Shown in pieces: positions 18,306-25,175 of a DNA stretch of 29,986 nucleotides. The first letter of the stretch is position 1. Every line of letters begins with the position of its first letter. Source of the stretch: Vavraia culicis subsp. floridensis. Its lineage: Eukaryota; Microsporidia; Pleistophoridae. The notes under the pieces were generated by a model, which ran no database searches, was not told the origin of the DNA, and saw only the letters and a program-made list of their open reading frames with translations. A program made the translations under genes and the position numbers. The stretch lies in NCBI RefSeq assembly GCF_000192795.1, contig NW_007360650.1:15925-45910 (forward strand), written 5' to 3'.

Positions 18306-19529
18306 CTAGAACAGTATCCTGTCCAGCAGACTCATAGCATCGTTCAGATAACGCTCTGTCAGTCTTGTTCTTCTTTTGCTGTACTTGTGCCTTTTAATAT
18401 AAAAATCAGGTATGCGAGTAATACCGTGCCTGTAATTGGTACCGATAGGTTTATAATCGTTTATCCTACTATCACCGCTCTTACTTCCATGTATATTGCC
18501 CGTTTTATTGTTACCATTTTTGCTGCTCAGCCCAGCACCTTTTCTACCTATTTCGTTATCCTTATCTTTACCACTGCGATTATCATCACCGTGATTATTG
18601 GCCCCATCACCAATGCTACCGGTCCTTTCGCTCTTCTTGCCATCCCCACCATTCATATAATCAATCGCGTACGGTTTATACTCAACCGCACTCTTCCACA
18701 CATCCCTAACTCGCATTTCAAAGGGAAACAGCATTTCATCAAAATCACCGTGGTACCAATTACCCCCCTTAACCTGCTGAACACTCCACACATAGTCAAT
18801 ATAAGAGTGGTGATGGAAAAAGATGGGATCATTGCATGAATACAGCATTGCCATATCACCATCCTTACCACCCACATTCAAATGGACGATAGCGTGTGGC
18901 ACAATCTCAAAAGATGTGCAAAATTTGCTAAACGGTAATTTCAGCATTCTTTTAATCTGTGCTGTGCCATAGAATGCATCAATGAATGTTGATCTTTTTA
19001 CGCAATGGGTAAAAGGAAAATTTACGCGGAAGCAATGGTTGGTATCGTTGATTGGCCACACGTGCTGGAGAGCGTATGATTGCGTAGGTGTGTAGGCATC
19101 CATCGACCAGTCCCAGTATGGCACACTAATTGTTTTATTGGTCACGGTTTTTATGATGTGCTCGAAGTACAGCAGAAATGCGCGGTGCCATGGCAAGAAT
19201 CGCGTGCTGTTGTGTGCGTATGTTTCGCATGCAGTGTGTAGAAGGGCCAGATCATCGATTATACCATGATCCCTTAGCATGTTCACTGCATTCTTGTACT
19301 CTGCCAGTTCCTCTCCCGTCAGGTCCCGCAGTTCTTTCCGTATTTTTCTCTTACTGTGGCTGTTGGTCCTTGTATCATTGTTTATCGAGGGATGAATCAA
19401 GTAATTTTCGTTTATGGTGTAGTTATTTGGATTAGCGGTATGTACATCGATACGGCCTGTTGCTACATTTCCGTTCCTTACATCGCTTCGAACAACAATA
19501 CAAAGGAATAGAAGCGGAATTGTTGACAT
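18306..19529 (-). CDS. Secreted tyrosinase (type-3 copper phenol oxidase)
   Basis: A 407-residue protein with a signal peptide (STIPLLFLCIVV) and a tyrosinase central domain. Copper site A: LLHTACETYAHNSTRFLPWH puts histidines at 98, 106 and 115, followed by RAFLLYFEHI. VPYWDWSMD (137-144) is the family's substrate-side motif. Copper site B: PHAIVHLNVGG gives histidines 212 and 216, and DPIFFHHHSYIDYVW supplies the third (around 240). All six copper ligands are therefore present, so catalysis (o-hydroxylation of monophenols and oxidation of diphenols to quinones) is plausible. The usual Cys-x-His thioether pattern before the second ligand is not seen. A Gly/Lys/Asn/Asp-rich insert follows (about 293-360), then a basic tail. 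A quinone cross-linking or melanising role in spore wall or polar tube is inference. A TATA box and a 69-bp repeat lie upstream. Confidence 0.88.
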   Translation of the reverse strand: MSTIPLLFLCIVVRSDVRNGNVATGRIDVHTANPNNYTINENYLIHPSINNDTRTNSHSKRKIRKELRDLTGEELAEYKNAVNMLRDHGIIDDLALLHTACETYAHNSTRFLPWHRAFLLYFEHIIKTVTNKTISVPYWDWSMDAYTPTQSYALQHVWPINDTNHCFRVNFPFTHCVKRSTFIDAFYGTAQIKRMLKLPFSKFCTSFEIVPHAIVHLNVGGKDGDMAMLYSCNDPIFFHHHSYIDYVWSVQQVKGGNWYHGDFDEMLFPFEMRVRDVWKSAVEYKPYAIDYMNGGDGKKSERTGSIGDGANNHGDDNRSGKDKDNEIGRKGAGLSSKNGNNKTGNIHGSKSGDSRINDYKPIGTNYRHGITRIPDFYIKRHKYSKRRTRLTERYLNDAMSLLDRILF

Positions 19530-19548
19530 GAAACGTAGAGTTGTATCT

Positions 19549-19558
19549 CTTTATATAG
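19549..19558 (-). promoter_or_regulatory. TATA box of the tyrosinase gene
   Basis: On the minus strand CTATATAAAG ends 19 bases before the ATG. Just upstream is TTTATGC (minus strand), seven bases before TATATAAA. The same pair is seen before the small frame at 22509-22652. Confidence 0.55.
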
Positions 19559-19565
19559 ATTTACG

Positions 19566-19745
19566 CATAAACAGCAGTAAATCTTAATAAGATTCATTTA
19601 TGCAGTACATATCAATTTTATCTTTATTTCTGTCCATAAACAGCAGTAAATCTTAATAAGATTCATTTATGCAGTACATATCAATTTTATCTTTATTTCT
19701 GTCCATAAACAGCAGTAAATCTTAATAAGATTCATTTACGCAGTA
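19566..19745. repeat. 69-bp tandem repeat, 2.6 copies, upstream of tyrosinase
   Basis: Copies run 19566-19634, 19635-19703 and 19704-19745 (partial). The two full copies look identical. Each contains a palindromic AATCTTAATAAGATT core flanked by CATAAA and TTTATG(C). The array begins about 8 bases beyond the TATA box, so it is placed as an upstream activating region. Confidence 0.93.
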
Positions 19746-19919
19746 TTCCATCCATGTTGGTATACTACCCGTATAAATAAACGAGTATTGAACAGTTCAT
19801 TTCGTTAACGTTCTTTGTCACGATCAATCCTATCAAAACCCCATTTTTATATCAACACCATTACACAGTACCAATTCTGTACCGATGCACTCACCAGTAT
19901 CGCTGTTCGTCACCAACCC
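19746..19919. other. Spacer with an orphan forward TATA box
   Basis: GTATAAATAA at 19771-19780 faces right. The first ATG after it (19884) opens only a 45-codon frame antisense to the next gene. No gene is called. Confidence 0.4.
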
Positions 19920-20507
19920 CTACCCCACACCATCATTCCACTTCCTTATCATCCCCCAAACCTTAAAAATCTCCCTCTTCACACCTACGCACCGCTCAAC
20001 CTCCCACTCGCCCAACGCATTGTAGTACTGCACCACCAAGCTATCGAAGTATTCCTGCACTGTTTTAATGTACCTGTGCTTGCGGTCCATCGTGATGTGT
20101 TCTATCATTAACGTTCTTCTTAGCAATGCCTTGTTGTGTTCTATGGTGGTGTATGGACTGGCACCTGTGTACGTTATGGTGGGAGGGTCTGCTACCTTTG
20201 ATTGGTTGTCCGTGTCGTGGCAGCTCTTGCCATGGAAAGGATTTGCGTTTTGAAGGGCGTTGTTGAAAGAACTTGGATTGCAAAACGTGCTCGTATCATG
20301 CTCTTCACCAGGGCAACCACTCGTATCACAGAAGGCACTCATACCGTGTTCCCCACCTGAACAGCACTCTTCTCCTCCGTAAGAACGATTGCTCACCCCA
20401 ATGTCACATAAGCACCTCCCATCACCTCTCCATGCACCATAAACAGCACGTACCGTTCTGTCCCTCATTGTTCGGTACACCTTCGTATGGTTTATCAGCA
20501 TTTGCAT
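19920..20507 (-). CDS. Protein of unknown function, helical C-terminal half
   Basis: A 195-residue protein. The start is set at the ATG at 20507 because a TATA box (TTATAAAAG on the minus strand) lies only 14 bases upstream; the frame stays open farther upstream to an ATG at 20708, but that extension would include the TATA box. The N-terminus is basic (INHTKVYRTMRDRTVRAVY). A middle part (about 35-90) has several Cys/Gly-rich segments of low complexity. The C-terminal 85 residues are rich in aromatic and charged residues and look helical (MDRKHRYIKTVQEYFDSLVV...). There is no signal peptide or transmembrane helix, so it is likely nuclear or cytosolic. I recognise no family. It is divergently arranged with the ANTH-like gene, 484 bases away. 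Confidence 0.5.
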   Translation of the reverse strand: MQMLINHTKVYRTMRDRTVRAVYGAWRGDGRCLCDIGVSNRSYGGEECCSGGEHGMSAFCDTSGCPGEEHDTSTFCNPSSFNNALQNANPFHGKSCHDTDNQSKVADPPTITYTGASPYTTIEHNKALLRRTLMIEHITMDRKHRYIKTVQEYFDSLVVQYYNALGEWEVERCVGVKREIFKVWGMIRKWNDGVG

Positions 20508-20520
20508 TTTAGTTCCGCTA

Positions 20521-20529
20521 CTTTTATAA
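20521..20529 (-). promoter_or_regulatory. TATA box (TTATAAAAG) of the unknown minus-strand gene
   Basis: The minus-strand sequence ATTATAAAAG lies about 14-22 bases before the ATG at 20507 and decides that start over the farther-upstream ATG. Confidence 0.45.
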
Positions 20530-20988
20530 TTTGATACGCACCGTTTCACGTGCCGGGAAGCGGTGCATCTGCACCATGCCCATGATTGAACGCGTGCTGC
20601 TTGGTGTGGAGGCACGGGGGGCGTTGAGCGGATCAGGGGTAAGGGATTGCTCGGTTCGTGCTGAAGGGCAAGCGCTTGCAGGAGAAGAGCGCTCATGCAA
20701 CGATGCATAGATTGTGCACTGTAAGACAGAGCAGTAGATCAGCACGTTTCATACGATCTAATCTATACCCATGAAACGTGCTAATCTACGCATTACACAC
20801 CATTCTCATCGTTAATATTGTGCTGTTCGATCCCTCATCCTATTTTTATCACCAACCTTATCCATCCATCACGCCATGTTCATATCCAATCCATCACCCC
20901 TGTCCTGTCCAATCCATCACCCCCGTCCTGTCCAATAAAAACAAATCATCACCAAAAAAGAAAACAAAAAACCAAAAGGAACGGTCAT
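20530..20988. other. Divergent intergenic region
   Basis: This holds the upstream regions of the unknown gene (minus) and the ANTH-like gene (plus). CCATCACCCC/TGTCCTGTCCAAT blocks are duplicated at about 20885-20935. I see no independent gene. Confidence 0.5.
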
Positions 20989-20991
20989 CCC
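20989..20991 (+). promoter_or_regulatory. CCC motif abutting the ANTH-like start codon
   Basis: The sequence GGTCATCCC directly precedes the ATG at 20992, as for SSS1, and supports this start over the upstream TTG extension of the frame. Confidence 0.5.
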
Positions 20992-22305
20992 ATGTTCAAC
21001 CGCATTCTACTCGGCAAAAAGCTTCCGAAGTACTCTGATGAAGCGTTCTACCCCTCACAAACAGCACCAAAAAAGGCGGTAATAGGTAAACACGATAACA
21101 GTGCCATATTCTGTGAATACATGTGCAACAATGATGCGCGGTTGAGTGTTAAGAGCCTGAGGCAGATGAGCAACGAATGGCGGTTCGGTGTGTATGTGAA
21201 GGCGTTGGGAGTGAGCGGAAGTGTTTTGTGCTACGGGGTGGTGAGGGCGTATGATCGAATGGTGGTGGGATGGTTGGTTGATGAGTGTAGGGGTAGGGTG
21301 AGTGTGGATAGGGAGGGTGTGGTTGAGAAGGACGTGTTTAAGATTTATAAGTGTGTGATGGAGGAGTATTATAGTAGATATGGTGAAAAGGGGGGTGATG
21401 ATGAGAAGAGTGGAGAGAAGAGTGGAGAGAAGAGTGGAGAGAAGAGTGGAGGGAAGAGTGGAGAGAAGAGTGGAGAGAAGAGTGGAGGGAAGAGTGGAGA
21501 GAAGAGTGGAGGGAAGAGTGGGGAGAAGAGTGGAGGGAAGAGTGGAGGGAAGAGTGGAGAGAAGAGTGGAGAGAAGAGTGGAGAGAAGAGTGGAGAGAAG
21601 AGTGGAGAGAAGAATAGCAAAACTACTGAGAAAGCAAGCGGTCGAACGAATAGCAAAACTACTGAGAAAGCAAAGGGTAGAACAAAGGAAAAAGCAAGCG
21701 ATGAAGATCAGTACAACGCTCTCGTAAAAAATGCAAAAGATGACAATCACTACAACAGTGATGATGCACTGGCCCTGCTTCCCAGCACATTATTCCACAA
21801 GCCACTAATCATTCTCATAACAAAGGTGCTTGATCTACCCCACAGCACACCATCCCTCACCCTATCTATCATAAGTTGCATAGTTCTCGATCTTAAGCTG
21901 CTATTGTACCAGCACCAGAAATACATCACAAAGGAGAATTACAACGTATTCATCAGAGAGTTGATCTACACAGACGATGCACTGTTTACATACCTAGACG
22001 TTCTCATCACACACAAAATGAATAGCAGCACATTGAGCAACGTTGTAGCACGTGAGGGAATGGACATGATCAGGTACGTAAGGTACCACCTGCTTGACAA
22101 GGAGATAAACACCGAGGTGGTTGATGTTAATGAGAAGGTGAGTGTAAGGGAAGAGTACTTTGATTTTCTGGTGGTTGAGAATCAGATGATAGAGGCACAG
22201 GTGCACATGAGAAATACGTTTTTAGAGGAGATCGGAGGACTGAGAGGGGAAAATGAAAGGCTGAAGAGAGAACTTGAAAGGATGAAGAGCGGAGAAAATA
22301 ATTGA
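20992..22305 (+). CDS. Probable ANTH-domain (AP180/CALM-like) endocytic adaptor, split by a repeat
   Basis: A 437-residue protein. The N-terminal 130 residues resemble the first half of an ANTH domain: APKKAVIGKH recalls the 'PK.KHV' phosphoinositide-binding stretch, and SNEWRFGVYVKALGVSGSVL recalls 'W.v.lKaLillhrlL'. A hydrophilic EKSG repeat (about 138-207) and a Lys/Thr linker follow. A second helical block (about 255-380, with LIILITKVLDL and SIISCIVLDLKLLLYQHQKYI) recalls the later ANTH helices, and a coiled coil ends the protein (LRGENERLKRELERMK). ANTH proteins bind PI(4,5)P2 and recruit clathrin or v-SNAREs. No clathrin-box or NPF motif is evident. The family call rests on by-eye pattern only; another VHS/ENTH-type helical domain is the main alternative. 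The stop codon overlaps a second ATG (TGATG). Confidence 0.45.
   Translation: MFNRILLGKKLPKYSDEAFYPSQTAPKKAVIGKHDNSAIFCEYMCNNDARLSVKSLRQMSNEWRFGVYVKALGVSGSVLCYGVVRAYDRMVVGWLVDECRGRVSVDREGVVEKDVFKIYKCVMEEYYSRYGEKGGDDEKSGEKSGEKSGEKSGGKSGEKSGEKSGGKSGEKSGGKSGEKSGGKSGGKSGEKSGEKSGEKSGEKSGEKNSKTTEKASGRTNSKTTEKAKGRTKEKASDEDQYNALVKNAKDDNHYNSDDALALLPSTLFHKPLIILITKVLDLPHSTPSLTLSIISCIVLDLKLLLYQHQKYITKENYNVFIRELIYTDDALFTYLDVLITHKMNSSTLSNVVAREGMDMIRYVRYHLLDKEINTEVVDVNEKVSVREEYFDFLVVENQMIEAQVHMRNTFLEEIGGLRGENERLKRELERMKSGENN
21403..21612 (+). repeat. In-frame 12-bp tandem repeat (EKSG/GKSG, about 17 copies)
   Basis: About 17 copies of GAGAAGAGTGGA, some with a GGGAAG variant, encode an EKSG/GKSG run in the middle of the ANTH-like protein. 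A second short duplication (NSKTTEKA) follows it. Confidence 0.95.
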
Positions 22306-22397
22306 TGAAGAATTATCATCTGGTATGGCAGGGCGTTGCAGTCGGGATATTATTTCTGTGTTCATGTCTTGTGATAGGACTTGTGTTAACAGTCTAA
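22305..22397 (+). CDS. Possible 30-residue membrane peptide overlapping the preceding stop (TGATG)
   Basis: The ATG at 22305 shares its A with the TGA of the ANTH-like gene. The frame encodes 30 residues: a polar start (MKNYHLVWQG), then about 20 hydrophobic residues with two Cys (VAVGILFLCSCLVIGLVLTV). It could be made by termination-reinitiation. A chance frame is quite possible at this length, and there is no independent promoter. Confidence 0.2.
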   Translation: MKNYHLVWQGVAVGILFLCSCLVIGLVLTV

Positions 22398-22508
22398 GCC
22401 ACAGGAACAGATCTAATCGAACGGAAATAGTGCAGGTCAAAGTATGAAGGGCAGAATACTAATCATTCCACGGACGCATACCTAAACAACAGTGCTGAGA
22501 TAAACCGC

Positions 22509-22652
22509 TCATTGATCAGTTGAACGATCACCATCCCAGTGCGAGATCAGAATGTGATTATAACAGAGGTGCATAGCACCTGTTGTTGATCGTGGAAGCG
22601 AAGTAATTTTGTAATTCGTACACATGGTGGTGGTTGGTATTGATCGTTTCAT
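22509..22652 (-). CDS. Possible 47-residue protein behind a TATA box
   Basis: An ATG-started frame of 47 codons, Thr/Ser-rich at the start, with three Cys or His-flanked segments and no hydrophobic helix. Its support is positional: CTATATAAAC (plus 22664-22672) lies 12-20 bases upstream, preceded by TTTATGC. This is the same element pair as at the tyrosinase promoter. I recognise nothing in the product; the TATA element may instead drive a non-coding RNA or be fortuitous. Confidence 0.22.
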   Translation of the reverse strand: MKRSIPTTTMCTNYKITSLPRSTTGAMHLCYNHILISHWDGDRSTDQ

Positions 22653-22663
22653 GCGTTGCGATG

Positions 22664-22672
22664 TTTATATAG
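22664..22672 (-). promoter_or_regulatory. TATA box (CTATATAAA) with upstream TTTATGC
   Basis: Minus-strand order is TTTATGC, nine bases, TATATAAAC, then an ATG at 22652. It closely matches the tyrosinase promoter arrangement. Confidence 0.35.
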
Positions 22673-23471
22673 ATGATGATGCATAAATGAACCTTAAATA
22701 GGAGTGTATTTAAGAATAAAAATAAGATTTAACGTTGTATTTAAGCATCAATGTATAAATAATAATACGTAGCATAGATTAATAGCTCACAGCAAGATGC
22801 GCTTAAACGACTACTACGTACCAACCTTGAGGCATAGAAACAACCAAACATCCAGGGCTGATCAGCAGTATCAATCAATTGTTATGTAAATGCGAAGGCC
22901 GTATTTGAACGATAAAAAGGTAAAACGAAACTAAGAACGCGTTGAGCACCGCAGTACTAAAAATATGAGCATGGTGCGTTAGCCGTACACCGCGCGTAAA
23001 AAACAGATTATTTATTTGCTCGTGCAATGCACAGATATGACATTACACTCAGCACCTGATATTTTGTGGCAACATTTCGTACAGACAGTTCAACCTGTGC
23101 TCCAACCTCAACACTCCCTGTCGAATAAATTTACGTGTTGTCCCAGTTACACCACCTGCACCGCACTCGTGGTAAGCAAATTGGTGAACTACTGCCAACC
23201 GTAGTCTCATCGGTCATTAATTTCCAGAGAACCAACGAAATCGCCTAACTCCACGCAATGACAAACACAAGCAGGCTGTGTTCCAACGCAGAGCCGTGGC
23301 ACACTGAGATCGATCCAGTGCATAGTCTTCCTTCAAACATCCCCAACCAAACAAATATTAATAGAACAAAGAGCACCAACCTGCCAGAACAGTAAATCCA
23401 TCCACCATGCGCACAAACACCAATTAATGAGCAAACCTTCCCATTTGCATGATTAACCCGGTACAATCTAA

Positions 23472-23477
23472 TTTATT
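23472..23477 (-). terminator. Putative polyadenylation signal AATAAA of the DnaJ gene
   Basis: AATAAA on the minus strand lies 24-29 bases after the DnaJ stop codon. Confidence 0.4.
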
Positions 23478-23500
23478 CATCGGTCACTCGTAGCAAAACA

Positions 23501-24388
23501 TCACCGCACCGCATGACTGATTCTATTCATGCTCTCTCTGTCAATGTCCACATCAACGATCACCTTAACCTTCAAATCACCATTTCCTCCCTTTTTTTTC
23601 CTCATTCCCATTCCCCTCACAGCAAAAAAATCGCCTATTGCCTTTACATCGGCCCACCGCAGATTGTACGCCCTGCCCCCCGGCAGGTACACGGTCTTAT
23701 TCAGCGTGACCAGGTCCTTAAGACCGGTCCTAAACACATATTCAAGATCATCTCCATTCCGCTTGAAGAACGGATTGCTCTCCTCTTCGATCGTGATGAC
23801 CACATCCTTATACCCCGAGCGCGTTGCATCACCGGCTCCCTCGTACGTAAACTTAGTGCCGCTCTTGTACCACGGCTTCACATCCACATTAAACTCTGCC
23901 ACACGCGCACACTCACGCCTCACAGTCACACACACCCTCTTCGTAACACCGTTGTACAGCTCATCAAGCGATAATTTGAGCTTAACCTCCTGTGTTATCT
24001 TTCTCTTCCGTCCCAGCGCATCGCCAAACACGTCGCCGAATGCGCCCTGAAAGTCGTTCGTCCTAAAACTGGAGCCCTTAAAATTGCCAAAATCAAAAAT
24101 GTTACCGAACTGTCCGTCCGTGAAGAACTGACTGAAATCGTGTACGTTATGTGCGCCCTGCGCACCTACACGTCCAAACGTGTCATACTCCTTGCGTTTC
24201 TGCTCGTCGCCCAGTATCTCGTATGCGCTCTGTACCTTTTTGAACTGCTCCTCTGCCTTTTTCTTCGCTTCGGGACCGCCCTTCACCCGGTCGGGATGGT
24301 AGCGCAGTACATGCTGCTGGTACGCCTTCTTTATTTCGGATTGCGATGCCGTCCTTGGAATGTTCAGTGTTTTGTAGGGGTCCTCCAT
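23501..24388 (-). CDS. Type II (class B) DnaJ/Hsp40 co-chaperone, Sis1/DNAJB1-like
   Basis: A 295-residue protein. The J domain spans about 1-70 with the invariant HPD at 31-33 (LRYHPDRVKGG) and the helix IV pattern YEILGDEQKRKEYDTFG. A Gly/Phe-rich linker follows (about 75-125, with several FG and DFG elements). Two beta-sandwich C-terminal domains (about 128-290) begin with VKLKLSLDELYNGVTKRV and include the client-binding YEGAGD...YKDVVITIEE and LPGGR blocks. There is no CxxCxGxG zinc finger, which makes it class B. It stimulates Hsp70 ATPase and passes clients to it. The start is set at ATG 24388 (EDPYKTLNI), not the upstream TTG extension, because a CCC motif lies 12 bases before and family members start here. 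The C-terminal dimerisation tail looks short. Confidence 0.93.
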   Translation of the reverse strand: MEDPYKTLNIPRTASQSEIKKAYQQHVLRYHPDRVKGGPEAKKKAEEQFKKVQSAYEILGDEQKRKEYDTFGRVGAQGAHNVHDFSQFFTDGQFGNIFDFGNFKGSSFRTNDFQGAFGDVFGDALGRKRKITQEVKLKLSLDELYNGVTKRVCVTVRRECARVAEFNVDVKPWYKSGTKFTYEGAGDATRSGYKDVVITIEEESNPFFKRNGDDLEYVFRTGLKDLVTLNKTVYLPGGRAYNLRWADVKAIGDFFAVRGMGMRKKKGGNGDLKVKVIVDVDIDRESMNRISHAVR

Positions 24389-24399
24389 TGATGACGAGA

Positions 24400-24402
24400 G
24401 GG
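24400..24402 (-). promoter_or_regulatory. CCC-type motif upstream of the DnaJ start codon
   Basis: On the minus strand GCACCCTCTCGTCATCA precedes the ATG, with the CCC 12 bases away. Confidence 0.4.
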
Positions 24403-25175
24403 TGCGTTGTTTTTTATGGGAAGAAACTTCTAGAAAAGTGTACGGGGCTGGAGCGGGGGGGTGTACAAAATAGGATAGCTTTCCAAACAAATCCGTTTAA
24501 AAGGTGATTAAATTTTGTTACGCTCTATGACCGGAAATAGCGCGCTTTTCAACGAGAGAAAGAAGAAAATGATCTGTGTTGAGCCGGGCAGTGATGATAG
24601 GATGATGTATCGTATACGGAGGTGCTGCACCGATGGGATGTATACCTGTTAATGAAGTGTATACTCCGTGTGTAGACGGTAAAATTCGGCATTTACGGTT
24701 AGTTTTGCAGCCTTCTACGCTGCAGGCATCGCTAAGATCAGTAAATGCGTTTCAAAATGCACAGCATAATCAACCGTAGGTACGGCAACGCACTGCAGAA
24801 GAGTGGAGCGTAGCATTGCAACGAGCATACACGCTATTTTAACCATTCCCAGGAGTGTTTAGCGGTACAGCGTTCTGTTTATGCAAATTGTTATTCTATT
24901 TAAATACTTGTTTATGCAAATTGTTATTCTATTTAAATACTTGTTTATGCAATGTATTATTCCATTTAAATACTTGTTTATGCGCATAATCAAATAACTC
25001 TCATTTATGTTTAAAGTTTAATTAAGTGTTCTATCATAGATGGGGAGTGGATGTACCTGTGGTAAAGGACGCTACAGTTTTACGGTATGAGCACGTTTTG
25101 AAGTGTTGCGCTGCGCTCTCCTGGATTGTAATGGATCGTAGCACGTGTTCTAAAACAATGCTACAAATCGCGAAA
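24403..25175. other. Spacer with tandem repeats, no convincing gene
   Basis: Holds the upstream region of DnaJ and the 33-bp repeat array (24878-24976). The frame at 25026-25328 starts TTG and runs antisense into the next gene. I see no gene. Confidence 0.5.
24878..24976. repeat. 33-bp tandem repeat, three copies, with ATGCAAAT core
   Basis: Copies at 24878-24910 and 24911-24943 are identical; the third (24944-24976) is diverged. The unit contains TTTATGCAAATTG and ATTTAAATACTTG. A fourth TTTATGC follows at once, merging into a TTTATGCGCATAA palindrome. Confidence 0.93.

Larger units (their letters stand above)
22398..23500. other. AT-rich spacer with one weak small frame
   Basis: Apart from the 47-codon frame at 22509-22652 I see no gene. 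Frames at 23016-23204 and 23245-23466 start with non-ATG codons. TGCATAAA occurs at about 22680. AATAAA on the minus strand (plus 23472-23477) belongs to the DnaJ gene. Confidence 0.5.

Noticed and set aside
18198..18839. 213-residue plus-strand frame antisense to the tyrosinase
   Set aside because: It begins with a non-ATG codon, has no domain, and is fully explained as the shadow of the tyrosinase gene, whose motifs are unmistakable.
23245..23466. Minus-strand frame with a hydrophobic segment
   Set aside because: It starts only with TTG and has no ATG before the hydrophobic part; unlikely to be translated.
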